Source: Maribacter zhoushanensis (GTDB taxonomy: Bacteria; Bacteroidota; Bacteroidia; Flavobacteriales; Flavobacteriaceae). Taken from it: a stretch of 64,000 bases of DNA. The notes beneath the pieces are model-generated. The model saw nothing but the letters and a program-made list of their open reading frames with translations, was not told where the DNA came from and made no database searches. The stretch spans positions 1 to 64,000 of the forward strand of contig NZ_JARKMR010000006.1 of NCBI RefSeq assembly GCF_029350975.1. Direction: 5' to 3'. Every line of letters begins with the position of its first letter. Positions within the stretch are counted from its first letter, which is position 1. A program made the position numbers and the translations under genes. Below, piece after piece: positions 46,926 to 55,778 of this stretch.

Positions 46926-47558
46926 TTAGATAGATTTGGTAGGTGTATCAGTTTCTGCATAAGCAAAACGTGCCAAAAGTTGTGGTAATGCGTAAGCATC
47001 TAAACCGTTTATAGCAACAGTGTCTACCTTATCTAGAGAAAGCCAACCATCTTCTTGAATACTATGTTCTGGTAAATACAAATGTTCAATAGCACCAATA
47101 ACCAGCAGACAACCATTCTCTTTGATCTCGTATTCATTAACGTAGCTACAACCTATTTTAATAGCACTCTCTTGCACATACGGAGCTTGAAAATCATTTA
47201 GATAAGTCTCGGTCAAATTAGTTTTTGAGAACTCGGAAATATCTTGGTCATAACTGGCGGCTGTATGGTGTGCCTCTTTTATCATAGATGCGTTTACTTG
47301 GTTAACAGTAAAAAAACCAGTCTCCTTAAAGTTGGCATAGGTGTTTCTTTTTACGGTAAGGGGCCTTAAAATAAACCCTAACATTGGTGGTGAACTACCA
47401 ATATGCACTACGGAATTAAATATTGCCAAATTGCTAATACCTGAGTTCGATTTTGAACCGATAAGATTAGCAGATTTGTAACCTGTACAGCTGTTAATTA
47501 AATGCGCTTTATATCTGCTGGGCAGGCTTAGTAATTTTTCTTTTGTAAAATGTTTCAA
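46926..47558 (-). CDS. Flavin reductase-like (FMN-binding) family protein
   Basis: 210 aa. The start is TTG ([11 protein letters not shown]); no ATG exists in this frame before the domain. Residues ~20-170 match the flavin reductase-like split-barrel fold: [40 protein letters not shown] and [20 protein letters not shown], with a [20 protein letters not shown] strand pair later. Such proteins bind FMN and reduce it or act as flavoproteins. As first gene of the photolyase operon it could supply reduced flavin to the two photolyases (inference). A candidate -7 box lies 41 nt upstream. Confidence 0.88.
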   Translation of the reverse strand: MKHFTKEKLLSLPSRYKAHLINSCTGYKSANLIGSKSNSGISNLAIFNSVVHIGSSPPMLGFILRPLTVKRNTYANFKETGFFTVNQVNASMIKEAHHTAASYDQDISEFSKTNLTETYLNDFQAPYVQESAIKIGCSYVNEYEIKENGCLLVIGAIEHLYLPEHSIQEDGWLSLDKVDTVAINGLDAYALPQLLARFAYAETDTPTKSI

Positions 47559-47598
47559 GATATTTTATTTTGTTTAATAAAAGTATATAAAATTTAAA

Positions 47599-47606
47599 CA
47601 AAAATA
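47599..47606 (-). promoter_or_regulatory. Candidate -7 box (TATTTTTG) for the photolyase operon
   Basis: Minus-strand TATTTTTG matches TAnnTTTG, 41 nt before the TTG start at 47558. No -33 TTG at ~19 nt; a light-dependent regulator could replace it (inference). Confidence 0.45.
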
Positions 47607-47708
47607 TAACTTTATCAATAAAATGATTTGCTTAGTTTATGTAAGTATTACCTGAAATTAGGCTATAATTCCCTATTTTTAACATTGAATTAATGTTGGC
47701 TTAAAGCC

Positions 47709-49058
47709 ATGAACATGACCCAAGAAAAAAAGAATATTGCCATTATTGGCTCAGGCTTGGTAGGATCCTTACTTGCCATATATCTAAAAAGGTACGGACA
47801 TCAAATTACCGTATTTGATCGCAGACCAGATATTAGAAATGTAGAATTTTCTGGTCGATCAATCAATCTTGCAATGAGCAATAGAGGTTGGAATGCCTTG
47901 AAGGCGGTCGGCATAGAAGAAGAAATTAAAGAAATTGCCATACCCTTAGATAAAAGGGCAATGCACGTTATAGGAAAAGAGCAGTATTTTCAAAAATATG
48001 GTAAGGATGGTGAAGCTATTTGGTCCATATCTCGTGGGGTGCTTAATAGACGCATGATCGATCTTGCTGAAAAAAACGGAGTAGAATTTCGTTTTGAAGA
48101 AAAAGTCTGGGATATTGATTTGCCAGAAGCAAAAGTTTATACGGGAGAAAGTGAAAAAGGAGAATGGGTAGAATACCCGTTTGATTTGGTGTTTGGGTGT
48201 GACGGTGCTTTTTCAAGAGTACGTCACAAAATGCAAAGACGTAGTAGATTTGACTATTCACAAGATTTTATTGATGTAGGGTATAAAGAATTGACCATAC
48301 CTGCAAATGCAGATGGGTCACATAAATTGGATAAACATTCATTTCATATTTGGCCACGTGGTAAGTTTATGTTTATAGCAATGCCAAATTTAGATGGCAG
48401 TTTTACCTGTACATTATTTATGCCATTTGAAGGAGATGTTTCTTTTGATAGTTTAAAAACTAAAAAGGAAGCGGTACATTTTTTCAATACATATTTCCCT
48501 AACGTAAAAGATGAAATTGAAAATTTAACCGAAGACTTCTTTAAGAACCCTACCAGTGCTATGGTAACGATGAAGTGTTACCCATGGACCTATTGGGACA
48601 AAGTAGCTCTTGTGGGCGATTCTGCGCATGCTGTAGTGCCTTTCTATGGGCAAGGTATGAACGCTGGATTTGAAGATATTTATGTTTTAGATCAAATTAT
48701 ACAAGAGTTAGGTGACGACTGGCAGCGTATTTTTGAGATCTATCAAGAAAGACGTAAACCTAATGCTGATGCTATTGCAGAGTTAAGCTATCGCAATTTT
48801 GTGGAGATGAGCAGTAAAACGGCAGATGCGAATTTCTTACTGCAAAAGAAAATTGAAAAGCACTTTGCGGCAAAACATCCAGAGAAATGGGTGCCAGCCT
48901 ATAGTAGGGTAACGTTTTCAAATAGACCTTATGCAGAAGCACTGGCAGAAGGCGATGCTCAAGAAGAGATTATGCAAGAAGTCATGAAAACACCAGGTAT
49001 TGCAGAAAAATGGAATAGTGAAGAAGTAGAGGAGCTAATGCTAAAACTTCTAGGCTAA
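47709..49058 (+). CDS. kmo: Kynurenine 3-monooxygenase
   Basis: 449 aa, full family length. An FAD-dependent aromatic hydroxylase with the dinucleotide motif NIAIIGSGLVGSLLAIYLKR at residues ~8-27, RRPDIR as FAD/ribose contact, SGRSINLAMSNRGWNAL and the second FAD motif GDSAHAVVPFYGQGMNAGFE at ~310-330, all typical of KMO. It converts kynurenine to 3-hydroxykynurenine, the substrate of KynU at 18220-19488. A C-terminal membrane segment, found in mitochondrial KMO, is absent. It abuts the convergent DUF4174 gene with no gap between stop codons. Confidence 0.95.
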   Translation: MNMTQEKKNIAIIGSGLVGSLLAIYLKRYGHQITVFDRRPDIRNVEFSGRSINLAMSNRGWNALKAVGIEEEIKEIAIPLDKRAMHVIGKEQYFQKYGKDGEAIWSISRGVLNRRMIDLAEKNGVEFRFEEKVWDIDLPEAKVYTGESEKGEWVEYPFDLVFGCDGAFSRVRHKMQRRSRFDYSQDFIDVGYKELTIPANADGSHKLDKHSFHIWPRGKFMFIAMPNLDGSFTCTLFMPFEGDVSFDSLKTKKEAVHFFNTYFPNVKDEIENLTEDFFKNPTSAMVTMKCYPWTYWDKVALVGDSAHAVVPFYGQGMNAGFEDIYVLDQIIQELGDDWQRIFEIYQERRKPNADAIAELSYRNFVEMSSKTADANFLLQKKIEKHFAAKHPEKWVPAYSRVTFSNRPYAEALAEGDAQEEIMQEVMKTPGIAEKWNSEEVEELMLKLLG

Positions 49059-49472
49059 TTACTTATTGGATTTCATTTCACTTCTGCGCATAGGCATGCT
49101 GTCTATTAAGTCAAATAGCTGTTTTATTTTAAAAGGGTAGGGGCTTTTGGATTTTATGCCACCATCTTTTCCAATTAATACATAACCATTGTAAGATTTT
49201 GGTAATGTACCAGGTTTTTCAATATCCGTGGTTTTGCCATCTGTAGTGTAAAATACAGTGTCTTTATATATGAAAACACGAATATCTCTTTCACTTATTT
49301 TAAAAGTATTGTTTTCAATAATTTCTAAAGCAGATTTTACTTCGGTAAAATTATTTTCATCTTCATAAAGAATAACTATTCTATTTTTCCATTTAAAGTC
49401 AGATAAATTTTGGGCCTCTACATTTATGCTATGCATCAAAATAAAGATTAAACTGATTTTTAATAAATTCAT
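49059..49472 (-). CDS. DUF4174 exported protein
   Basis: About 137 aa from the ATG at 49472 (MNLLKISLIFIL, signal peptide ending VEAQ); a start at 49490 adds six residues before the signal. Mature residues LSDFKWKNRIVILYEDENNF, SYNGYVLIGKDGGIKSKSP and LFDLIDSMPMRRSEMKSN fit DUF4174, a thioredoxin-like family of unknown role that ends with the conserved IDSMPMRR motif. The active CxxC of thioredoxins is missing, as is normal here. It sits tail-to-tail with kmo. Confidence 0.85.
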   Translation of the reverse strand: MNLLKISLIFILMHSINVEAQNLSDFKWKNRIVILYEDENNFTEVKSALEIIENNTFKISERDIRVFIYKDTVFYTTDGKTTDIEKPGTLPKSYNGYVLIGKDGGIKSKSPYPFKIKQLFDLIDSMPMRRSEMKSNK

Positions 49473-49488
49473 AGTTATGAATGTAAAC

Positions 49489-49521
49489 AAAAAAAGCCAT
49501 CTTTAAAAGATGGCTTTTTTT
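49489..49521 (-). terminator. Terminator after the zinc-ribbon-like / Nif3 operon
   Basis: GCCATCTT pairs with AAGATGGC (49496-49514) around a 3-nt loop with A and T runs on both flanks, 21 nt past the stop at 49543. Symmetric, so possibly bidirectional. Confidence 0.85.
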
Positions 49522-49542
49522 AAATATGTTGCATGTTAGCTA

Positions 49543-50322
49543 TTATAGTTTAGCGAACATTTTTTGCATTTTTTCACTTTCTTCTTCAGCAAGTGTTGGG
49601 TCAACTAAAATACGACCACTATGCTCATCAGTAATAATTTTCTTTCTTGAAGCAATCTCAACTTGAACCTGAGGTGGAATAGTAAAGAAAGAACCACCAG
49701 AAGCACCTCTTTCAATTGGCACAACCGCTAGACCATTCTTAACATTGTTACGAATACGAGCATAAGCCTTTACCAAACGTTCTTCAATTTTGTCTTGAAA
49801 TTTGATAGACTCTTCTAGTAACGCTTTTTCTTCTTTCTCAGTTTCGGCAAGAATTGCATTCAATTCGCTTTTCTTGTGCTTAAGGTGAGCTTCACGTTCC
49901 GATAAACGCTCTTTAGTATCAGAAATAACAGATTTCTTCTGATCGATCTGAGCTTTGAATTCTTTTATGTTCTTTTCAGCCAATTGAATTTCCAATTCTT
50001 GAAACTCCAATTCTTTACTGATAGAATTAAATTCTCTACTGTTACGAACATTTTTTTGTTGCTCGCCGTATTTTTTAATTAAAGTCTTTGCTTCTTCAAT
50101 AAGGTTCTTCTTAGCACCGATTTCGAAATTGATATTCTCTAAATCAGATTTAAGTTTATCCATTCTCGTTTTTAGGCCAAGGACTTCATCTTCCAAGTCT
50201 TCTACTTCTAAAGGAAGTTCACCACGAACATTCCTAATTTCATCAACCCTAGAATCAATTAATTGCAAATCATATAATGCTCTTAACTTTGCTTCTACAG
50301 ACGAATCTTCTTTTTTTGCCAT
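49543..50322 (-). CDS. CT398/DUF164-like coiled-coil protein with degenerate zinc ribbon
   Basis: 259 aa. A long helical coiled coil spans ~10-190 (ELPLEVEDLEDEVLGLKTRM, EFNSISKELEFQELEIQLAE). The C-terminal ~60 residues have the shape of a C4 zinc ribbon (RGASGGSFFTIPPQVQVEIA, then KKIITDEHSGRILVDPT), but all four zinc cysteines are replaced (Ser, Ser, Asp and Ser at positions equivalent to C-GGC and C-HC). Family members are putative nucleic-acid-associated coiled-coil proteins. It follows the Nif3-like gene by 1 bp, the pairing normally seen in bacteria, so the two are co-expressed. Confidence 0.88.
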   Translation of the reverse strand: MAKKEDSSVEAKLRALYDLQLIDSRVDEIRNVRGELPLEVEDLEDEVLGLKTRMDKLKSDLENINFEIGAKKNLIEEAKTLIKKYGEQQKNVRNSREFNSISKELEFQELEIQLAEKNIKEFKAQIDQKKSVISDTKERLSEREAHLKHKKSELNAILAETEKEEKALLEESIKFQDKIEERLVKAYARIRNNVKNGLAVVPIERGASGGSFFTIPPQVQVEIASRKKIITDEHSGRILVDPTLAEEESEKMQKMFAKL

Positions 50323-50323
50323 A

Positions 50324-51418
50324 TTAAAAATAATTGATGGGATTTGTTATACTTTCCGATAAATGGATTGCAAAATTAGGAATTTTTTTCGTAAGATAAT
50401 CAACTAAAAGGTTTTTTGTAAACTGCTCAGTTTCAAAGTGTCCTATATCTGCCAAAACTATTTGGTTTTCAGCCTCGTAAAATTGGTGATATTTAAGGTC
50501 TGCAGTAACAAATACGTCTGCTCCGGCCGCTTTTGCGGCACCAATAGCAAAAGAACCACTTCCTCCCAGCACTGCTACTTTTTTAATTGGTTTATTTAAA
50601 AAATTAGAGTGACGTACCAATTTGGCGTTCATTTTAAGCTTTAAATGTTCAAGAAATTCGGTTTCGCTAACTTCTTTGTTCAATTCACCTATCATGCCCA
50701 TACCAATATATTTGTTGGTATTTTCTATAGTTTGTATGTCATAAGCTACCTCTTCGTAAGGGTGAGAAGTAAGCAAGGCATTAATTACGGCAGATTCTTC
50801 GTTCTTGCCAAAAACACATGTAAGCATAATTTCACTTTCCATATGTGTGGTACCTATGCTTCCCTTTGTGGGGTTGGCATCCTCATTGGCTTTATAAGAT
50901 CCATTACCTTCCACAGTGAAACTGCAGTCGGAATAGTTTCCTATGTTACCCGCACCAGCTTTGAACAGCGCACCTTTTACTTCCTCTAAATTATCTTTAG
51001 GAATATAGGTGGTCAATTTTTTAATTGTATTTTTTTGAGGCAGAAGTATTTTGGTATTAGAAAGTCCTAGTACTTCGCAAATTTTTGCGTTTACGCCTTC
51101 TTTCGCATTATCAAGTGCCGTGTGGTTAGAATAGATGGCAATATCGTTTTTGATTGCTTTTATAACCACGCGCTCTACATAATTTTTACCCGTTATTTTC
51201 TTTAAGCCCCCAAAAATGATTGGGTGAAAGCTCACGATCATGTTACACTTTTTAACAATGGCTTCTTCTACCACATTTTCTAAAGTGTCTAGTGTAACTA
51301 GTACGCCGCTTACTTCATTAGAAGCATTGCCAACTAGTAAACCTACGTTGTCAAAATCTTCGGCATATGTTAATGGAGCAAATTCTTCTAAGATTAGGGT
51401 GATGTCTTTTACGGTCAT
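50324..51418 (-). CDS. Nif3-like dinuclear metal centre hexameric protein
   Basis: About 364 aa from the ATG at 51418 (MTVKDITLILEEFAPLTYAE); an upstream start at 51442 adds eight non-conserved residues. Metal-site motifs are FDNVGLLVG, IVSFHPIIFGGLKKI, SNHTALDNAKEGVNAKICEV and, near the end, VTADLKYHQFYEAENQIVLA with DIGHFETEQF. The central ~130-residue insertion (PKDNLEEVKGALFKAGAGNI and VFGKNEESAVINALLTSHPY) is the CutA-like NIF3 domain found in the YqfO subgroup. The exact reaction is unsettled. It is operonic with the zinc-ribbon-like gene. Confidence 0.92.
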   Translation of the reverse strand: MTVKDITLILEEFAPLTYAEDFDNVGLLVGNASNEVSGVLVTLDTLENVVEEAIVKKCNMIVSFHPIIFGGLKKITGKNYVERVVIKAIKNDIAIYSNHTALDNAKEGVNAKICEVLGLSNTKILLPQKNTIKKLTTYIPKDNLEEVKGALFKAGAGNIGNYSDCSFTVEGNGSYKANEDANPTKGSIGTTHMESEIMLTCVFGKNEESAVINALLTSHPYEEVAYDIQTIENTNKYIGMGMIGELNKEVSETEFLEHLKLKMNAKLVRHSNFLNKPIKKVAVLGGSGSFAIGAAKAAGADVFVTADLKYHQFYEAENQIVLADIGHFETEQFTKNLLVDYLTKKIPNFAIHLSESITNPINYF

Positions 51419-51468
51419 TTTATAAGAAAATAAGATATTCAAAGATAAATTATTATAATTTCGTTCTG

Positions 51469-52470
51469 ATGCAGGTGTTACGAAAACTTCTTTTTCCTAT
51501 TTCTTTAATCTACGGATTGATTGTCTTTCTTAGAAATCGCTTGTATGATGTAGGTATATTTTCTTCTAAATCTTTTGCTGCAAAAACTATTTGCGTAGGA
51601 AACCTAAGTGTTGGTGGCACAGGTAAGACCCCAATGATCGAACTTTTGGTACGAGAGCTTTCTCAAAATTATAGTGTAGCTATTTTAAGTAGGGGCTATA
51701 AACGCAATTCAGAAGGTTTTTTACTTTCAACTCAACAAACCAGCGTTGAAGAATTGGGTGATGAACCATTTCAGTTAAAAAGTAAATTCCCTGATGTAAC
51801 TGTTGCCGTTGATGCGGATAGAAGAAATGGAATACGTCAGCTTGAGAAAATGGTAAGTCCAGATGTGATTTTGCTCGATGATGCATTCCAGCATAGAAAA
51901 GTGAAAGCTGGATTTTCTATTTTATTGACCGCTTATGATAATTTATATACTAAAGATTGGTATTTGCCAACGGGCAATTTAAGAGATTCTAAAAGAGAGG
52001 CGGGTAGGGCAGATTTAATTGTAGTAACTAAATGCCCGGCTAACTTATCGTCACAGGAAAAAGATAAAATTAGGGCAAGTATAAAACCTGGGACTAATCA
52101 AACAGTATTATTTAGTTACTTGTCATATAATAAAGAGCTTAAAGGTAATATTATGCCTTTAAATGTGCTGAAAGGAAAAAAAGTAACGTTGGTAACAGGA
52201 ATCGCAAATCCCGCTCCGTTAGTAAAGTTTTTAAGCTCAGAAGGAATTACGTTTGAGCATTTAAAATTCAATGACCATCATTTTTTTACTGATCAAGAAA
52301 TTGAACTTTTAAAGGAAAAGGAGTGTATTCTTACTACTGAAAAAGATTTTGTGCGCTTAGAATCTAAGGTTACGAACCTAAGTTATATAGAAGTCAAGCA
52401 TGTGTTTTTTGATAATACAGCCGAACTTTTGAGGAAGGATTTGTTAAAATTTATGACAACGATTTCTTAG
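51469..52470 (+). CDS. lpxK: Tetraacyldisaccharide 4'-kinase
   Basis: 333 aa. LpxK phosphorylates the lipid A precursor tetraacyldisaccharide-1-phosphate at the 4' position, at the inner membrane. A membrane-anchor helix at ~1-22 (LLFPISLIYGLIVFLRNRLY) is followed by the Walker A loop GNLSVGGTGKTP at 45-56 and a conserved ILSRGYKR and DDAFQHRKV, all typical. A later FNDHHFFTDQEIE and TTEKDFVRLES end the kinase domain. It is divergent from the Nif3-like gene (50 bp), and its 3' end overlaps the convergent histidine kinase gene by 20 bp. Confidence 0.95.
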   Translation: MQVLRKLLFPISLIYGLIVFLRNRLYDVGIFSSKSFAAKTICVGNLSVGGTGKTPMIELLVRELSQNYSVAILSRGYKRNSEGFLLSTQQTSVEELGDEPFQLKSKFPDVTVAVDADRRNGIRQLEKMVSPDVILLDDAFQHRKVKAGFSILLTAYDNLYTKDWYLPTGNLRDSKREAGRADLIVVTKCPANLSSQEKDKIRASIKPGTNQTVLFSYLSYNKELKGNIMPLNVLKGKKVTLVTGIANPAPLVKFLSSEGITFEHLKFNDHHFFTDQEIELLKEKECILTTEKDFVRLESKVTNLSYIEVKHVFFDNTAELLRKDLLKFMTTIS

Positions 52471-54670
52471 CTCTTTTGTCAAAAATATTCTCACCTATTT
52501 TTTGATAAAAAACATCTGGCTTAAATGGTTTGGTAACCACATCATCACAACCTGCTGCATAGAAACTTTCCAAACTATCGTCTAACGAGATAGCTGTTAA
52601 CGCAATTATTGGTGTGTCTTGATTGAACTTTCTAATTTGAATTGTGGCTTCTTCACCACTAATACCTGGCATATGAATATCCATAAGTATGGCATCATAC
52701 ACATTCTCTTGAGCGGCTGTTACTGCCTCATGACCGTTATTGGCAATATCACTGGTCATATCTCGCTTAGAAAGCATTTTTTTAGTGATGACTTGGTTAA
52801 TTTTATTGTCTTCGACAATTAATAAGTGAAGTCCTTTAAAGTCATAGTCTTTAGGTGTAATCTCAAATGATACATCTTCAGATTCACTTTCAAGACTCTT
52901 CATTTTAACTTCAAAGAAGAAAGAACTACCCTCGCCTAATTCACTCTCAAGTTCAATTTTACTTTCAAATAAACTCAATAAGCTTTTAACAATAGTTAGA
53001 CCTAAGCCGGTACCACCATATTCTCTGTTAATCTGAATAGAGCCTTGTTCAAAGCCTTCAAAAATACTTTTTTGCTTTTCTTTTGAGATGCCTATACCAT
53101 TATCCTTAACTTCAAAATAGATGGTAATGTCATCCTCGACTTTGTTCAATAGTTTTGCAATGACTTTTACCTCGCCACCTTTAGTGAACTTAATAGAGTT
53201 ACCAATCAAATTCATGAAAATTTGAGAGAGCTTTAATGGATCGCTCAATAAGCTATTTGGTATATCTGAATCGTATTCTAAAATTAAGTTTGTCTTGTTT
53301 GACTTAGCACTTTGCCCAAGAGAATTAATAACTTCATTAATGACCTTGTTAAGATTGAACTCCATATTAAGGGGTTCTAATTTATTCGCATCAATTTTGT
53401 TGATGTGTAGAATGTCATTTATAAAATTAAGAAGATAGTCACCTGAGAATTTTAAAGCCTTTAAATGTTCTTTTTGGTGTTCTTCAGGGTTTTCCTCTAG
53501 TAATAAGTGAGTAAGTCCGGTAACCGCATAAAGTGGGGTTCTAAGTTCGTGGCTTACCGTAGATAGAAAGTTCGTTTTTGCTTCCATTGCTTGTACGGCA
53601 CCATCACGAGCAATTTGTAGCTCTTTGTTTTTGGTCTGTAAAAGATCGTTGGTTTTTAATTTTATCTGGTTATTTCTATACAGCGTTACTGCTAATAATG
53701 AAATAATGATTAAAAATGCCGAGGTTAAAATTGCCGTAAGCTCAGACCTGTTTTGAGATTCTGTTAGTTCTTCTATTTTCTTTTCTTGGCGTGCAATCTC
53801 TTCCGTCTTGTAATCATCTCTAATCTTGTCAGCTGTTTTAGCTTCAATAATATTTTTATCAATATTGAATATTGAATCTTTTAATTGTACCAGATTCTGA
53901 GTGTTCACGAGCGATTTCTGATAGAGACCAAGTTTCTCATAAACAGAAGATAATAAGGTGTTAGCGTTTTTAATGTCCTCTAAAAATCCATTATCAACAG
54001 CAAGGGTCAAAGCATTTTCCCCATTTTTAGCAGCTTCGGATAAATTATCGATTTTTAAATTTAGTTCGGCAAGTGTTAAGTAGGCTTGCGTTGTAAGGTA
54101 TTCCTTTTCGTAAAGATCAGTATTTACAATTAGTGAATTTAAATTCTTAGTAGCGCTATCATACTTCTCTAAACTGAGATATACTCTTGCTTCGGTCAAT
54201 AATAAATTATTATAAAAATTACGGTCGTTATTTAGTTGTTTAGCTTCATTAAGCATAAACAGAGCTTGAAAGTTTCTATTACTTCTATGTAACAGAATAG
54301 CTTCTACATATTTATGCATACCGTCACCGTAAGGATATTCAATATCTTTTAGCAAAACGCTTGCGCGATCCCAATAAAACTCAGTATCACCTTCTTTATC
54401 TATTTTTAAATAAAGTAATGCTAGTTCGTGAAGGCTATCAATAAGACCCTTGACATCTTCACTTTTTTCGGCTTCGTTTGCAGCTGTATTCAGTGTTTCT
54501 AAAGCAAGGTCAATTTTATCTTGATTTCTGAATTTTCTTGCTTGATCAAAATAAGGTTGTATGTCTTTCTTTGCAACCGGGTTTTGTGAGTATAGGGCAG
54601 TAGTAGCCGCCAAAATTAGAATGGGGACTAGTAAGAATTTAAGTGCTTTATTTAAAAATAATATCTTCAA
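52451..54670 (-). CDS. Hybrid sensor histidine kinase with TPR sensor region
   Basis: 739 aa with a TTG start at 54670 (no ATG before the signal/membrane helix ILILAATTALYSQ). Residues ~30-270 hold TPR-like repeats in the periplasm (ALETLNTAANEAEKSEDVKG), then a membrane helix at ~325-345 (LTSAFLIIISLLAVTLY). The kinase core has the H-box STVSHELRTPLYAVTGLTHL, FEVKDNGIGISKEKQKSIFE and GGTGLGLTIVKSLL, and the receiver LLIVEDNKINQVITKKML with acceptor Asp in YDAILMDIHMPG. No response-regulator DNA-binding domain. Its TTG overlaps the GAPDH stop (TTGA), so translation is coupled to GAPDH. Confidence 0.92.
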   Translation of the reverse strand: MKILFLNKALKFLLVPILILAATTALYSQNPVAKKDIQPYFDQARKFRNQDKIDLALETLNTAANEAEKSEDVKGLIDSLHELALLYLKIDKEGDTEFYWDRASVLLKDIEYPYGDGMHKYVEAILLHRSNRNFQALFMLNEAKQLNNDRNFYNNLLLTEARVYLSLEKYDSATKNLNSLIVNTDLYEKEYLTTQAYLTLAELNLKIDNLSEAAKNGENALTLAVDNGFLEDIKNANTLLSSVYEKLGLYQKSLVNTQNLVQLKDSIFNIDKNIIEAKTADKIRDDYKTEEIARQEKKIEELTESQNRSELTAILTSAFLIIISLLAVTLYRNNQIKLKTNDLLQTKNKELQIARDGAVQAMEAKTNFLSTVSHELRTPLYAVTGLTHLLLEENPEEHQKEHLKALKFSGDYLLNFINDILHINKIDANKLEPLNMEFNLNKVINEVINSLGQSAKSNKTNLILEYDSDIPNSLLSDPLKLSQIFMNLIGNSIKFTKGGEVKVIAKLLNKVEDDITIYFEVKDNGIGISKEKQKSIFEGFEQGSIQINREYGGTGLGLTIVKSLLSLFESKIELESELGEGSSFFFEVKMKSLESESEDVSFEITPKDYDFKGLHLLIVEDNKINQVITKKMLSKRDMTSDIANNGHEAVTAAQENVYDAILMDIHMPGISGEEATIQIRKFNQDTPIIALTAISLDDSLESFYAAGCDDVVTKPFKPDVFYQKIGENIFDKRAKKSLS

Positions 54671-55677
54671 ATATAATTTTTAGTACTAATAAAATTAATC
54701 AAATCAATGATTCTACTGCTATAGCCGGTTTCATTATCGTACCAGCCAATAATCTTAACCATTTTTCCTATTACGGAGGTCATCAAAGAATCAAACGTAC
54801 AAGAATAGCAACTATTGTTTATATCAATAGAAACTATTGGGTCGTTGGTGTAATGTACTATATTTTTAAACTGGTTTTTAGACGCTTTTTCAAAAGTAGA
54901 GTTTATTTCTTCAATACTTGTAGCTCTCTTTACATTTAGGGTAATGTCTGTTAATGAGCCGTTTGGCACAGGAACTCTAATACCGCAACCGCCAATAGTA
55001 TCAGCTAATTCTGGAAATATTTTAGTCAATGCTTTTGCTGCCCCAGTTGTAGTAGGCACTATAGATTGTGATGCCGCGCGAGCCCTTCTTAAATCTCTAT
55101 GCGGTTGGTCGTGCAAACTTTGATCTGTAGTATACGAGTGTATGGTTGTAATATACGCCTGCTCAATACCACATAGGTCATTGACTATTTTGATCATTGG
55201 TGCAGCGTTGTTCGTAGTACAAGATGCATTTGATATGATGTCGTCAGATTTTGTCAACGTATTTTCATTGATACCGAAAACAATCATTTTTATATCATCT
55301 TCAGTAGGGGGTACGGACAAAATAACTTTCTTGGCGCCATTTTTAATATGAAAAGATAATGTATCTCTATCCTTAAATTTACCGGTGCATTCTACAACCA
55401 AGTCAACTGCGGAAGAAGTCCAATTTATTTTAGACGGATGAGTTTCGTTATATAAAGCAATAGCTCTATCATTAACAATAATGTGTTTTTCGTCATGAGA
55501 AATATTGAGCGGTGAAGTACCGTGAATACTGTCATATTTTAAAAGATGTGAAAGAGTACGGGTGTCTGCCAAATCATTAATAGCAACCACATTTAAATTT
55601 TCATGTGCTTGCATTAAGCGAAATAGGGTTCTGCCTATCCTTCCAAAACCATTAATGCCTATGTTTAGTTTTTGCAT
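54667..55677 (-). CDS. gap: Glyceraldehyde-3-phosphate dehydrogenase, type I
   Basis: 336 aa. NAD-binding GINGFGRIGRTLFR at ~7-20 and the catalytic segment IISNASCTTNNAAPM with Cys153; TTIHSYTTDQSLHD carries the active-site His (~180). The enzyme oxidises glyceraldehyde-3-phosphate to 1,3-bisphosphoglycerate. The residues just after the first Rossmann strand (VAINDLADTRTL) keep the NAD-favouring Asp. Flavobacteria often have two gap genes; neighbouring glycolytic genes (pgk, tpi) are absent, so this may be the second, non-glycolytic copy (inference). It is followed with overlap by the hybrid histidine kinase gene. Confidence 0.93.
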   Translation of the reverse strand: MQKLNIGINGFGRIGRTLFRLMQAHENLNVVAINDLADTRTLSHLLKYDSIHGTSPLNISHDEKHIIVNDRAIALYNETHPSKINWTSSAVDLVVECTGKFKDRDTLSFHIKNGAKKVILSVPPTEDDIKMIVFGINENTLTKSDDIISNASCTTNNAAPMIKIVNDLCGIEQAYITTIHSYTTDQSLHDQPHRDLRRARAASQSIVPTTTGAAKALTKIFPELADTIGGCGIRVPVPNGSLTDITLNVKRATSIEEINSTFEKASKNQFKNIVHYTNDPIVSIDINNSCYSCTFDSLMTSVIGKMVKIIGWYDNETGYSSRIIDLINFISTKNYI

Positions 55678-55778
55678 TGGTTACCGATGAATGTGTTCAG
55701 TTAATACAGATAATTCCCAATAATTGAGGACTATCAAATAATCTTAGCGTAGTTGCTAGGAAGTATGTTCTTTAGAAT

